A DNA stretch of 64,000 bases from Photorhabdus heterorhabditis (GTDB taxonomy: Bacteria > Pseudomonadota > Gammaproteobacteria > Enterobacterales > Enterobacteriaceae): contig NZ_RCWA01000001.1 of the NCBI RefSeq assembly GCF_018448905.1, positions 186,001-250,000 of the forward strand, read 5' to 3'. This document shows positions 45,744 to 55,177 of this stretch, piece after piece; position 1 is the first letter of the stretch, and each line of letters starts with the position of its first letter. The translations under genes and the position numbers were made by a program. The notes beneath the pieces were generated by a model. The model made no database searches. It was not told the DNA's origin and was given only the letters and a program-made list of their open reading frames with translations.

Positions 45744-46666
45744 ATTAAAATCCTTCGGGTAATACAATTAGGCAATTAGGAATTGTTTGATAACAATATT
45801 GATGAGAGAGTTGCCCCTGATACCTACCTATATGTGGCAGAGAACATAAAATTCCCCCCGGATAAAATAACGGGGGATTCACTGCATTGAATTGGATAGT
45901 AAGTCGACTTTTATTAGCATATAGATAAAGACGAATTCAGAATATTCTTACTCATCGAGCAATAGCATCAATATAGACCGCTCTGCAAAGCAGAGTTTCG
46001 CATTTTGTTTTTTTATTGTAAAGCTAAAACATATGTAGATATACCTCTCTATTCAGACCTTTGATAATTTTATTAGATTTGGCAATAATTTACGATTTGG
46101 TGTTTTTTTTGATCATTTATAAATCCCACTATATAGGTAAGGGACGTATCTATTTCTTTGTATTTATGGGAATTTAATGATTTTTTGTTTCATTGTGTAA
46201 CAAAGTGTTTCTAAGTGTATTTTCATTTACATTTTGGAGTTAATTTCGCATTGTAAATATTATCTCCGTTATTAACTGAGTGATAAAGTTGAATTTTTTG
46301 ATCTACTTATCATTTTCTAATTGACCAAAAAATATTTTTGGTTTTATTTGTTAAAATCATTGTATTTCATATAGATATGTGAATTTTCTGCCGAGTGCAA
46401 TTATTTCTTTTAGTTAATTGTTCTTAATGTTTTGTTTTTTTAAATTTTTATGTTGTATTGGTGTTGATTTTAATATTTTTATTTGATTGTGACAGGTGCA
46501 CTATTTTGCAATTTAGATTTTATTTTGAAATGAGCTGATTGGTATTTATTATTCATTTCAGTGTTCAATGTATTTGTAAGTGATTTTTTCCAAGATGAAA
46601 TAATCACTACTGAAAGTAATATGAACACTACGTTAATTTTGACACAATCTCTTAAAGGATATTTTC
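45744..46666. other. Divergent control region between tssB and hcp
   Basis: About 920 bases, strongly AT-rich, with no coding frame. Contains a GC-rich hairpin (45855-45876) in the presumed tssB leader, and an imperfect sigma-54-like element (GTGCAC...TTTTGCA) near 46495-46512 upstream of hcp whose spacing is one base short. Both divergent promoters must lie here. The base composition suggests H-NS-type silencing (inference). Confidence 0.6.
45855..45876 (-). promoter_or_regulatory. Leader hairpin upstream of tssB
   Basis: CCCCCG / CGGGGG arms with a 10-base AT loop, about 110 bases before the tssB ATG. On the minus strand it is followed by GAATTTTAT, a weak terminator-like arrangement; possible attenuator. 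Confidence 0.4.
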
Positions 46667-47185
46667 ATGCCAACTCCATGTTATATTTCCATCGATGGAA
46701 AAACCCAGGGTAATATTACAGCTGGTTCATTCACTGCTGAATCAGTGGGTAATATTTTCGTTCAGGGGCACGAGGATGAAATGCTGGTTCAGGAATTTGA
46801 TCACGTAGTTACTGTACCTACTGACCCTCAATCTGGTCAGCCTTCAGGTCAGCGTGCTCATAAACCATTCCGCTTTACCGTTGCATTAAATAAATCTGTT
46901 CCATTGCTTTATAATGCATTGGCTTCTGGTGAAATGCTGACAAAAGTGGAATTGAAATGGTATCGCACTTCTGTTGAAGGTAAACAAGAGCATTTCTTTA
47001 CGACTCAGTTGGAAGATGCCACTATTATCGACATTGATTGCAAAATGCCACATTGTCAGGACCCAACAAAATCTGAATTTACTCAATTAGTTCGTGTTTC
47101 TCTGTCTTATCGTAAGATTACTTGGGAACATACAACTGCGGGTACTTCTGGTGCAGATGACTGGCGCGCACCTATTGTTGCCTGA
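46667..47185 (+). CDS. hcp: Hcp (TssD) T6SS tail-tube protein
   Basis: 172 residues. Forms hexameric rings that stack into the inner tube. Typical MPTPCYISIDGKTQGNITAG start, VGNIFVQGHEDEMLVQEFDH, then RAHKPFRFTVALNKSVPLLY, LTKVELKWYRT and SLSYRKITWEHTTAGTSG. AAAGGA lies 8 bases before the ATG. Transcribed away from the main operon with its own terminator, so it can be regulated and expressed at higher level separately. Confidence 0.97.
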   Translation: MPTPCYISIDGKTQGNITAGSFTAESVGNIFVQGHEDEMLVQEFDHVVTVPTDPQSGQPSGQRAHKPFRFTVALNKSVPLLYNALASGEMLTKVELKWYRTSVEGKQEHFFTTQLEDATIIDIDCKMPHCQDPTKSEFTQLVRVSLSYRKITWEHTTAGTSGADDWRAPIVA

Positions 47186-47201
47186 TAGGTAATATAATTA
47201 T

Positions 47202-47232
47202 TCAGCCGATGGAGTGTTTCTCCATTGGCTGA
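47202..47232 (+). terminator. hcp terminator
   Basis: TCAGCCGATGGAG / CTCCATTGGCTGA stem (one G-T pair) 16 bases after the stop, followed by AAATCTTAATTTTTATTT. Confidence 0.7.
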
Positions 47233-47862
47233 AAATCTTAATTTTTATTTATTGAAATTGAAGATTGTTAATAACCTTCTTCAATTTTTTTTCAGTTTAT
47301 TTCTTTCTTTTCTTCTTTTTATTTTCTACTTTCTTTACATGTTTATTTAACGGGATTATTTAATGGAATTATTTAACTGTTTCGTTAATATTTAGTCATA
47401 TTTTCTTTTCTCAACTGCTTTTTTGTTCTTTTTTAGCTATTTTTCTTGGTCATTAGTAGGTGCCAACGTTTTTCGGTGTTTGTTTCAGATTGACAACTTG
47501 CCGAGCATCATTCATAGAAATTTTCATATTTCAGTTGTTACTCAATACTTGTGTTTGATTGCACAACCTTTGGTTATTTATTTTTCATAAGAATTACTTA
47601 TGATTGTCGGTTGGAATGTAGGTAATATCATTTTTTTAGATGTCATATTTTTTCCGGGTTAAACTTTTAACTTATCCTAAATTATAACTAATCTGACAGG
47701 TTTTTGTTTTCGGGGGTTCAGATTCAGAGTTCTGCCATTTTTGTGGTTAATAAGGCTATAATGACGCCTTACCATCTGTCTCATCTACTGAGATGGGTTT
47801 TTAATTGTCAGATATTCCATCTGACAAGCAATCTCTATCTCTGCTCTGGGGTCTTAAACCTA
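47233..47862. other. Intergenic between hcp and rlmJ
   Basis: T-rich sequence with no coding frame that I can support; the open frame running into rlmJ from 47704 is not conserved-looking. The rlmJ promoter should lie near 47640-47800. It marks the border between the T6SS island and the conserved chromosome. Confidence 0.6.
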
Positions 47863-48705
47863 ATGCTAAGTTATCGTCACAGTTTTCATGCCGGTAATCA
47901 TGCCGATGTGCTGAAACATACTGTACAAAGCCTGATCATTGAATCGCTTAAAGAAAAGGAAAAACCTTTTCTCTATCTGGATACACATGCTGGTGCAGGT
48001 CGCTATCAACTCAGCGGTGAATATGCTGAACGTACCGGTGAGTATCTGGAAGGGGTTGCTCGCGTCTGGCAGCGTGAAGATTTACCGCAGGAATTGAAAG
48101 TTTATATGAGTGCAGTAGCTGCGCTGAATCCGAGTGGCAATTTACGTTACTATCCGGGATCGCCTTTCATTGCCCAACATTTGTTACGGCAGAATGATAA
48201 GCTCAATCTGACTGAATTGCATCCGAGTGACTTTCCTTTATTACGTAATGAATTCTCCCGTGATAACCGTTCCAGGGTTGTGCGTGAAGATGGTTATCAG
48301 CAATTAAAATCACAATTGCCTCCACAGAACCGCCGCGGATTTATTCTTATTGATCCATCTTATGAACTGAAATCTGATTACCAGATGGTTGTTAGGGGAA
48401 TTCAGGAAGGTTATAAGCGTTTTGCAACGGGTGTTTATGCGTTGTGGTATCCGGTGGTATTACGCCAGCAGATTAAACGCTTGGTTAAAGATCTAGAAGC
48501 AACGGGCATTCGCCGTATTCTACAAATTGAGTTGGCTGTTCGTCCTGATAGCGATCAGCGGGGGATGACTGCTTCTGGCATGATCGTGATTAATCCCCCT
48601 TGGAAATTGGAACAGCAGATGAAATCGGTGTTGCCGTGGTTACATCAGGTGCTGGTTCCTGAAGGGACCGGTCACACTATGGTTAAATGGATTGCACCAG
48701 AATAG
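47863..48705 (+). CDS. rlmJ: RlmJ, 23S rRNA (adenine-2030-N6) methyltransferase
   Basis: 280 residues from ATG 47863 (MLSYRHSFHAGNHADVLKHT), the length of the E. coli enzyme; the 53 extra codons upstream are ignored. Methylates A2030 of 23S rRNA using SAM. Seen: YLDTHAGAGRYQL (SAM-binding motif I), YYPGSPFIAQHLL, and the catalytic DPSYE (IDPSYELKSDY) motif IV of N6-adenine methyltransferases. It is followed by gor, as in E. coli. Confidence 0.96.
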   Translation: MLSYRHSFHAGNHADVLKHTVQSLIIESLKEKEKPFLYLDTHAGAGRYQLSGEYAERTGEYLEGVARVWQREDLPQELKVYMSAVAALNPSGNLRYYPGSPFIAQHLLRQNDKLNLTELHPSDFPLLRNEFSRDNRSRVVREDGYQQLKSQLPPQNRRGFILIDPSYELKSDYQMVVRGIQEGYKRFATGVYALWYPVVLRQQIKRLVKDLEATGIRRILQIELAVRPDSDQRGMTASGMIVINPPWKLEQQMKSVLPWLHQVLVPEGTGHTMVKWIAPE

Positions 48706-48816
48706 CTTTTAACAATGGAAGAAAGAGCCAGAACCATCACGACTACTTGATATTTTTTGCCATAATAGGCTTTCGGGTATTAACCCCCCTAAACTGATTA
48801 GATGGAAACGATCCAG

Positions 48817-50169
48817 ATGAGCAAACATTACGACTATATAGCGATTGGTGGTGGCAGCGGTGGCATTGCATCAATTAACCGTGCGGCTATGTACGGACAA
48901 AAATGTGCCCTGATTGAAGCTAAGGCATTAGGTGGAACTTGCGTCAATGTGGGGTGTGTACCAAAGAAAGTGATGTGGCATGCAGCACAAATTGCTGAGT
49001 CTATTCACCAGTACGGGCCAGATTACGGCTTTGATACCACAGTTAACCACTTTAACTGGAAGACACTGATTGCCAGTCGTACTGCTTATATTGATCGTAT
49101 TCACCAGTCTTATGAACGTGGTTTGGGTAACAATAAAGTTGATGTGATCCAAGGTTTCGCTCGTTTTGTTGATGCACATACTGTTGAAGTGAATGGTGAA
49201 GAAATCACCGCAGATCATATTTTGATTGCGACGGGTGGTCGTCCTATACGCCCTGATGTACCAGGTGTGGAATATGGTATTGATTCTGATGGCTTCTTTG
49301 AACTGACAGAGATGCCAAAACGGGTTGCGGTTGTTGGTGCGGGTTATATTGCGGTGGAAATTGCCGGCGTATTGTATGCACTTGGTAGTGAAACTCATCT
49401 GTTTGTGCGTCAACATGCGCCATTGCGCTCTTTTGACCCGATGGTTGTTGAAACATTATTGGAAATTATTAATACAGAAGGGCCTACTTTACATACTGAA
49501 TCTGTGCCAAAAGCAGTGATTAAAAATGCAGATGGTAGTCTGACTTTGCAACTGCAAAATGGCAAAGAGCAGACAGTTGATACCCTGATCTGGGCTATTG
49601 GTCGTGAACCGGCAATAGATAATCTGAATCTGTCAGTAACGGGTATTGAATTGAATGGAAAAGGCTATATTAAGGTTGATAAATATCAGAATACCAATGT
49701 GAAAGGCATTTATGCTGTAGGTGACAATACGGGAGCGGTGGAGCTAACGCCTGTTGCAGTGGCCGCCGGTCGTCGCTTGTCTGAACGCTTGTTTAATAAT
49801 AAGCCGGAAGAGCATTTGGATTACACTAATATTCCAACCGTCGTATTCAGTCATCCACCGATTGGGACTGTGGGGTTAACTGAGCCGCAGGCGAAAGAGC
49901 AATTTGGCGAAGATCAGGTGAAAACATATCAATCTTCTTTCACTGCGATGTATACCGCTGTCACTCAACATCGCCAACCATGCCGGATGAAACTAGTGTG
50001 TGTCGGACCGGAAGAGAAGATTGTTGGCATTCATGGTATCGGTTTTGGGATGGATGAAATGTTGCAAGGTTTTGCTGTTGCATTGAAGATGGGGGCAACT
50101 AAGAAAGACTTTGACAACACTGTGGCAATTCATCCAACTGCGGCGGAAGAGTTTGTCACGATGCGATGA
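48817..50169 (+). CDS. gor: Glutathione reductase
   Basis: 450 residues from ATG 48817. NADPH-dependent FAD flavoprotein reducing GSSG. FAD-binding [13 protein letters not shown] near the N-terminus, redox pair C42-x4-C47 in [16 protein letters not shown](P)-binding [13 protein letters not shown], second FAD site [10 protein letters not shown], and the catalytic C-terminal HPTAAEE with its His-Glu pair. The 48802 ATG five codons upstream is less likely. Cytoplasmic. Confidence 0.98.
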   Translation: MSKHYDYIAIGGGSGGIASINRAAMYGQKCALIEAKALGGTCVNVGCVPKKVMWHAAQIAESIHQYGPDYGFDTTVNHFNWKTLIASRTAYIDRIHQSYERGLGNNKVDVIQGFARFVDAHTVEVNGEEITADHILIATGGRPIRPDVPGVEYGIDSDGFFELTEMPKRVAVVGAGYIAVEIAGVLYALGSETHLFVRQHAPLRSFDPMVVETLLEIINTEGPTLHTESVPKAVIKNADGSLTLQLQNGKEQTVDTLIWAIGREPAIDNLNLSVTGIELNGKGYIKVDKYQNTNVKGIYAVGDNTGAVELTPVAVAAGRRLSERLFNNKPEEHLDYTNIPTVVFSHPPIGTVGLTEPQAKEQFGEDQVKTYQSSFTAMYTAVTQHRQPCRMKLVCVGPEEKIVGIHGIGFGMDEMLQGFAVALKMGATKKDFDNTVAIHPTAAEEFVTMR

Positions 50170-50221
50170 TGTTGCCGAAAACTTACCTTTAATCCTTTTT
50201 CTTCCTCTGGAAAATATTTTC

Positions 50222-50244
50222 AAAGGCCGGGTTATCCGGTCTTT
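50222..50244 (+). terminator. Hairpin after gor
   Basis: AAAGGCCGG GTTAT CCGGTCTTT stem-loop, about 50 bases after the gor stop; U-tract is poor. Confidence 0.5.
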
Positions 50245-50335
50245 AGATTATCAATCTCTCCTAAGGATAAGAGTGGAGGCTGCTTTTTTGCTTAATATTT
50301 CTTCAACATAAAAGAAAATATGCTACCATTCATCT

Positions 50336-51238
50336 ATGAAGAGAAAAAATACACCAACGCCACATGATGCTGTTTTTAAAAAATTTTTAAGTCATGTGGA
50401 TACTGCCAGGGACTTTCTGGAGATACACTTGCCGGTAGGATTACGGGCAGTTTGTGATCTTGGTACACTCCGGTTGGAACCAGAGTCGTTTATTGAGGAT
50501 GATCTACGTGCGCATTATTCCGATATCCTATATTCGCTGAAAACGGCGCAGGGTGACGGTTATGTGTACTGCGTGATCGAACACCAGAGTTCTCCAGACA
50601 AGATGATGGCATTCCGGCTGATGCGCTATAGTATTTCAGCAATGCAGCGACATCTGGAACGGGGACATGAAAAATTACCATTGGTTATCCCGATATTATT
50701 CTATCATGGGAAAAAACGTCCGTATCCGTGGAGTACCAACTGGTTCGATTGCTTCAATGATCCGGTATTGGCAAAGGAAGTCTATTCCACAATGTTTCCC
50801 TTGGTGGATGTGACGGTGATCCCGGACGATGAAATCTTGACGCACAAACGGATTGCGTTGTTAGAGATGGTACAAAAGCATATCCGACAGCGTGATATGG
50901 CAGAGCGGTTGCAAGAGCTGGTTGTGCTGCTAGCGTATGACTACTATACCGATGAGCAGTTGAAAAGCGTGTTAAACTACTTGTTACAGGCGGGAGATAC
51001 CGCCGACCCAGAGGGGTTTATCCGGCGACTGGCAGAACAGTCCCCGAAGTATGAGGAGGTGCTGATGACAATAGCGCAAAAACTGGAGCAGAAAGGACGT
51101 CAAGAAGGGCGTCAAGAAGGGCGTCAAGAGGCGACTCTAAAAATCGCTCATGCATTGCTGGGCAGCGGAGTCGATCGTGAAACAGTGATGAAAACCACTG
51201 GCCTGAGCGAGAATGAGCTTGAGCAAATACACCACTAA
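50336..51238 (+). CDS. Rpn/YhgA-family recombination-promoting nuclease (PD-(D/E)XK)
   Basis: 300 residues. The family (transposase_31, PF04754) are PD-(D/E)XK endonucleases that promote RecA-independent recombination in E. coli; they are often multicopy. Start KNTPTPHDAVFKKFLSHVD, nuclease core with YSDILYSLK and VYCVIEHQSSPDKMMAFRLMRY (putative D, ExQ catalytic residues), then LPLVIPILFYHGKKRPYPWS. C-terminal part holds four-residue GRQE repeats and a tail TLKIAHALLGSGVDRETVM. A related decayed copy follows at 51390. Confidence 0.9.
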   Translation: MKRKNTPTPHDAVFKKFLSHVDTARDFLEIHLPVGLRAVCDLGTLRLEPESFIEDDLRAHYSDILYSLKTAQGDGYVYCVIEHQSSPDKMMAFRLMRYSISAMQRHLERGHEKLPLVIPILFYHGKKRPYPWSTNWFDCFNDPVLAKEVYSTMFPLVDVTVIPDDEILTHKRIALLEMVQKHIRQRDMAERLQELVVLLAYDYYTDEQLKSVLNYLLQAGDTADPEGFIRRLAEQSPKYEEVLMTIAQKLEQKGRQEGRQEGRQEATLKIAHALLGSGVDRETVMKTTGLSENELEQIHH

Positions 51239-51389
51239 TTTCGTGCTAGAGAGTCCCCATTGGTGTAGAGATGCATGCGTAAATGCATGCAATGCATAGA
51301 AATGGCATGTTATTTGGGTGAGTTCATGATCATAATTGTTCTGTCATTCGGCCCTTAAATAAAATTGAAGATTTGTTTGTTGTCACTAT

Positions 51390-51756
51390 CGACACGGATA
51401 ATCAGCTAAAAAGCGTATATAACTACCTGTTATAGGTGGGAGATATCGCCTATCCAGAGGGTTTTATCCGGCGACTGGCATAGCCGTCCCCGGAGTATGA
51501 GGAGGTACTGGTGACAATAGCACAGAAACTGGAGCAGAAAGGGTTCCAAGAAGGGTTCCAAGAAGGATTCCAAGAAGGGTTCCGAGAAGGATTTCAAGAA
51601 GGACTCCTAGAAGGATTCCAAGAAGGACTCCTAGAAGAATGCCAAGAGGCGACTCTAAAAATCGCGCATGCATTACTGAGTAGCGGAGTCGATCGTGAAA
51701 CAGTGATGAAAACCACTGGCCTGAGCCAAAACGAGCTTGAACAAATACACCGCTAA
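51390..51756 (+). pseudogene. Decayed Rpn-family copy with expanded repeat tract
   Basis: Matches the C-terminal third of the 50336 gene. Two in-frame stops replace sense codons: a Gln becomes TAG after AACTACCTGTTA, and another TAG appears in GCATAGCCG. The remaining frame from GTG 51511 (81 codons) has the GxQE-type repeat expanded to about eight units (GFQEGFQEGFQEGFREG...), then the same TLKIAHALLSSGVDRETVM tail. The nuclease core is missing, so it is very probably non-functional. Confidence 0.85.
51535..51646 (+). repeat. 12-bp minisatellite (TTCCAAGAAGGA-type)
   Basis: About eight imperfect copies of a 12-base unit such as TTCCAAGAAGGA or CTCCTAGAAGGA, each encoding four residues (GFQE/GLLE). 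The intact neighbour has only about three units of GRQE type. Confidence 0.85.
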
Positions 51757-52177
51757 TTCTCACTGAAAGTCTTTATCAAAAGGCGTTGTGTATAAATGCG
51801 CATGGCATAGATCTAAGGGCTTGTTTGGTCAACTACGGTCGACATTAGAATGGACGGTTTTATCAACTCCTGTTACAAGCCGATGAAAATAATAATATGT
51901 TTGCTAGATTGTGCCAAAAGCAGTATTTGGCGAATTTCCACAAGACTCTGTTACAAACTCCATCCTCTGTATTTTTTTCTGTGAAACCAGAATTAACGCT
52001 TCCTTATCCATATGGCTCATCGAGCTTTCCGTTGTTACACCGCAATTTTGTAAGAATGGGTTGTGATACTGTTGGAAACTTGTCTATATATATGTTTTAA
52101 GTTCTGGGAAATATCCTTTCAAAACTCACAATTGCCTGGCATTTTTTGAGGCAATTTTTTTAAGTAAGGAATTGAAT
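51757..52177. other. Intergenic, nothing recognised
   Basis: A 67-codon plus frame (51897-52100) has no ribosome site or protein-like pattern, and I do not call it. The promoter of the amidohydrolase gene should lie in the right half. Confidence 0.5.
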
Positions 52178-53569
52178 GTGGAGAAACTTCAACATCAAAG
52201 CCGCAGGGATTTTCTTGGTCAAACAGGTAAACTTACCACCGCTTGTGCGGTTATCTCTTTAACAGGAGGGATAGCGCAGGCGATGCCGCCAGCCGTTTTA
52301 TCTAGCACATCACAGGTGCAGACTACCCTTACTGATTGCTATTACTATTTGAGTGATGTGCTGTTGGAGGAGGGATTTGAGTATGAGGGCGATACTGTGA
52401 TTGGCACTCGTACTGCGCTTTATACGTTGGAAATTAAAGATGGTCGGATAGCTGCTATTCATGCTGCGGGTACGCTGTTTAACATGAACCTGCCGTGCTA
52501 TCAGGCACAAGGGAAGTTGCTGTTGCCCGCCTTTCGCGATATGCACATTCATTTGGATAAGACTTTCTACGGTGGCCCGTGGCAGGCACCGCGACTGAAC
52601 CAGGGTAAAACTATTATGGATATGATTACCCTGGAACAAACGTTGCTCCCCAAACTGCTACCCACTTCGCAGCAACGGGCAGAGGGCCTAATTGCTCTAC
52701 TGCAATCTAAGGGTAGCACAGTGGCGCGCAGCCATTGCAATATCGATCCAGTTAGTGGTTTGAAAAGTCTAGAACATTTGCAGTATGCGTTGGAGAACCA
52801 TCGTGATGATTTCACTTGTGAGATCGTTGCTTTCCCGCAGCATGGTCTGTTGCATTCCAGAGTAGAAGAGTTAATGCGCGAGGCGATGCAAATGGGTGTG
52901 CAATACGTTGGTGGATTGGACCCGACTAATGTGGATGCAGCGATGGAGAAATCACTGGATACCATGTTCCAGATCGCATTGGACAATAATGCTGGTGTAG
53001 ATATTCATTTGCATGAGATCAGCCCGGCAGGTGTTGCTGCCATTAATTACATGATTGATATAGTGGAAAAGACACCAAGTTTGCGTGGCAAGGTGACAAT
53101 TAGTCATGCCTTCGCGTTGACTACTCTAGACGAAAGTCAGCTGATAGAAACTGCTGCTCGTTTGGCAGAGCAGCAAATCACTATTGCCTCTACAGTGCCG
53201 ATCGGCAGCTTGATGATGCCATTGCCGCAACTCAGATCCAAAGGGGTATTTATTATGACCGGTACTGACAGTGTGATCGATCACTGGTCGCCATTCGGCA
53301 CTGGTGACATGTTAGAAAAGGCTAATCTATACGCGCAGTTGTACCATGGTTCTGATGAATATCATCTTTCTCGTGCTATGGCTATTGCTACTGGTGGTGT
53401 GCTACCGCTTAACGATCGAGGCCAGCGTGTTTGGCCGCAGGCGGGTGATAAGGCTGAATTTGTTCTGGTAGCAGCCAGTTGTTCTGCTGAAGCGGTGGCG
53501 CGGTTACCAGCCCGTCAAGCAACATTCCATCAAGGACGTCTGGTGGCGGGTACGGTAGTCATGGCTTGA
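52178..53569 (+). CDS. Tat-exported CodA-like amidohydrolase
   Basis: About 463 residues. Amidohydrolase-superfamily TIM barrel resembling cytosine deaminase CodA: metal motif MHIHLDKTF (HxH), SHCNIDPVSG, CEIVAFPQHGLL, DIHLHEIS, TISHAFAL and TGTDSVIDHWSPFGTGDML (metal Asp). The substrate is unknown. A twin-arginine signal QSRRDFLGQTGKLTTACAVI precedes the enzyme, so it is exported folded; CodA itself is cytoplasmic. AAGGA is 8 bases before GTG 52178, better than the TTG at 52172. Stands alone between an Rpn pseudogene and mobAB. Confidence 0.85.
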   Translation: MEKLQHQSRRDFLGQTGKLTTACAVISLTGGIAQAMPPAVLSSTSQVQTTLTDCYYYLSDVLLEEGFEYEGDTVIGTRTALYTLEIKDGRIAAIHAAGTLFNMNLPCYQAQGKLLLPAFRDMHIHLDKTFYGGPWQAPRLNQGKTIMDMITLEQTLLPKLLPTSQQRAEGLIALLQSKGSTVARSHCNIDPVSGLKSLEHLQYALENHRDDFTCEIVAFPQHGLLHSRVEELMREAMQMGVQYVGGLDPTNVDAAMEKSLDTMFQIALDNNAGVDIHLHEISPAGVAAINYMIDIVEKTPSLRGKVTISHAFALTTLDESQLIETAARLAEQQITIASTVPIGSLMMPLPQLRSKGVFIMTGTDSVIDHWSPFGTGDMLEKANLYAQLYHGSDEYHLSRAMAIATGGVLPLNDRGQRVWPQAGDKAEFVLVAASCSAEAVARLPARQATFHQGRLVAGTVVMA

Positions 53570-53675
53570 GCTAGAGAGGATGAAGTAAGCTGATAATTAC
53601 TCTGCAATGGTTGTTTTTGGTCTTCTGCCTGTGTTTTAGCGTGCTGTTATGTTCCTTATCACAGGCGGAAACCAT

Positions 53676-54785
53676 TTAATGTTCTATATTCAGCCACTTC
53701 ACAATAAAATCAGCTACCTGTTCAGGTTGATTGATATTCAGTTGTGGCAGGGTTGTCTCTAATTTTTCATCACTGGCAACCGCAATCACATGTTGATCAA
53801 GAAGATCGCTTAATGGCCGGTTAATAATACGGCGGTATAGCGCGATCTTATTAATTGGCTCATCTTTGAAGCCTTCTACTAAGATCAGATCCAGAGAGTC
53901 TGAGTCAAAGCGGTTGGCAAGATAGCTCAGGTCCAATGCCTGCGAATCTGATATTTCTGTCATTAACGCCCAGCGTTGTTGGTTGGCGATCAGGGTTTGT
54001 TCAGCACCGGCTTTGCGTAGTTCATAACTGTCTTTGCCCGGTTTATCTACATCCATATCATGATGAGTGTGTTTTATCAGACCAACTCGAATTTGCTGTT
54101 GACGTAATAATGGGATTACTTTCTTGAGAAGCGTGGTTTTTCCTGTACCGCTGTATGCTGTGATACCAAGTAGTGGAAGAGGTGGTTTTGTACTCATTTT
54201 TTTGATCTCCTGTATATGCTCCCAATTTTGGTATTCTTCTGGAGTATTCAGATTGGTAAAAGCAGCTGGATTATCAGCAAACTGAACGGCTATTGCTCCT
54301 ATTTTATACATAAATAACATTAGCTTACGATCACCATTAGCCAGATAATTTCCCAATTGGGATAACAAACTGCGGTGTAGTAAAGCGAGGGTAGGGTGAG
54401 GGCGGTTGCCATCATCTGCATAGGCTGCCAATGCGTGTTGCTTGCCTTGCCATAAGCGGGCGACTAAATCAGCCGGGAAATCCGGCACATCACAAGGAAC
54501 AAATACCACCCAATCATGACTGGCTGATTTCAATGTTGCTAACATTCCAGCTAATGGCCCAGAGAAATCTGGTGTTAGATCAGTGACAACTTGGTAACGA
54601 CTTTGGTGGTAAATTTCCAGATTCTGGTTAGCGTTGAGAATTAATTCATCTACCTGTGGGTGCAGCTTATTTGCAATATGTTGATACAGAGGTAGTCCAT
54701 TTAAAAGGATGAGTCCTTTATCATTCCCGCCCATACGAGTCGCTCGACCACCTGCGAGGATCACACCGCTTATTTTTGGTTGCAT
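53676..54785 (-). CDS. mobA-mobB: Fused MobA-MobB molybdopterin guanine dinucleotide synthesis protein
   Basis: 369 residues. MobA part (1-about 195): transfers GMP to Mo-molybdopterin; ILAGGRATRMGGNDKG is the nucleotidyltransferase motif and VPCDVPDFP carries the metal-binding Asp. MobB part (about 197-369): GTP-binding adaptor with Walker A GYSGTGKT-like AYSGTGKTTLL and GLIKHTHHDMDVD. In E. coli the two are separate genes. The MobB start Met (54197) keeps an AGGAG site (54207-54211) inside the fusion. I start at ATG 54785; the 97 codons further upstream overlap yihD and are not MobA. Confidence 0.93.
   Translation of the reverse strand: MQPKISGVILAGGRATRMGGNDKGLILLNGLPLYQHIANKLHPQVDELILNANQNLEIYHQSRYQVVTDLTPDFSGPLAGMLATLKSASHDWVVFVPCDVPDFPADLVARLWQGKQHALAAYADDGNRPHPTLALLHRSLLSQLGNYLANGDRKLMLFMYKIGAIAVQFADNPAAFTNLNTPEEYQNWEHIQEIKKMSTKPPLPLLGITAYSGTGKTTLLKKVIPLLRQQQIRVGLIKHTHHDMDVDKPGKDSYELRKAGAEQTLIANQQRWALMTEISDSQALDLSYLANRFDSDSLDLILVEGFKDEPINKIALYRRIINRPLSDLLDQHVIAVASDEKLETTLPQLNINQPEQVADFIVKWLNIEH
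54207..54211 (-). promoter_or_regulatory. Internal ribosome binding site before the MobB part
   Basis: AGGAG nine bases before an in-frame ATG (54197), suggesting that free MobB can also be made from the fused reading frame. Confidence 0.55.
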
Positions 54786-54989
54786 AATGTTTCTATCAAC
54801 AACGCGCTTATTGCCACCAATATAACCTTTTTCGGATTGGTTATCTGAGTTTAACTTAGCGTTTTTAAAACGATCATTACCGTATAACTTACTGATAAAA
54901 GAGTGACCTTTACGCTTATTGACAGAGCAATTCTTTCTCTGGGGAGCTATCCCTGCTAATTTGTATAGGTTGTTTATAAGAAATTTGAT

Positions 54990-55162
54990 ATGCAATCTCA
55001 TCGGCTTAATGAAATCAATGAGCTTTGACTGATGATGTTTTGATTTATCACTTGAAAATGCGCGGCTTGGAGGCAACGGTAGAAATTCCGGGGCTAAAAA
55101 AAGATGATGAAGTAGATTTTAAAACCGCGTTATTGCATGCTCGTGGCATTATGACAGATTAA
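54990..55162 (+). pseudogene. yihD: yihD with internal deletion
   Basis: YihD is an 89-residue protein of unknown function preceding srkA in E. coli. Here the start survives ([12 protein letters not shown], then TGA) and the C-terminal part follows at once in a different frame ([14 protein letters not shown]... ending ARGIMTD, TAA at 55160). About 100 bases encoding roughly 33 middle residues are missing, with a frame change at 55022-55027. A tail-only product without a good start is unlikely. Confidence 0.8.
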
Positions 55163-55177
55163 TCAAGAGAGTAGAGT

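Noticed and set aside
46495-46512. Sigma-54 promoter upstream of hcp
   Set aside because: GCAC and TTGC are 4 bases apart instead of 5, so it does not meet the consensus; kept only as a hint in a finding.
47704-47862. 53-codon N-terminal extension of RlmJ
   Set aside because: Not RlmJ-like; the conserved start MLSYRHSFHAGNHAD lies at 47863 and gives the family length.
51535-51646. CRISPR-like repeat array
   Set aside because: Units are contiguous 12-mers in coding frame with no spacers; a minisatellite, not a CRISPR.
51897-52100. 67-codon plus-strand frame between the Rpn relic and the amidohydrolase gene
   Set aside because: No ribosome site, no recognisable motif and odd composition; stops flank it closely. 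Treated as chance.
54786-55076. 97-codon N-terminal extension of MobA
   Set aside because: Overlaps the yihD remnant on the other strand and has no MobA similarity; the MobA motif starts right after Met 54785.
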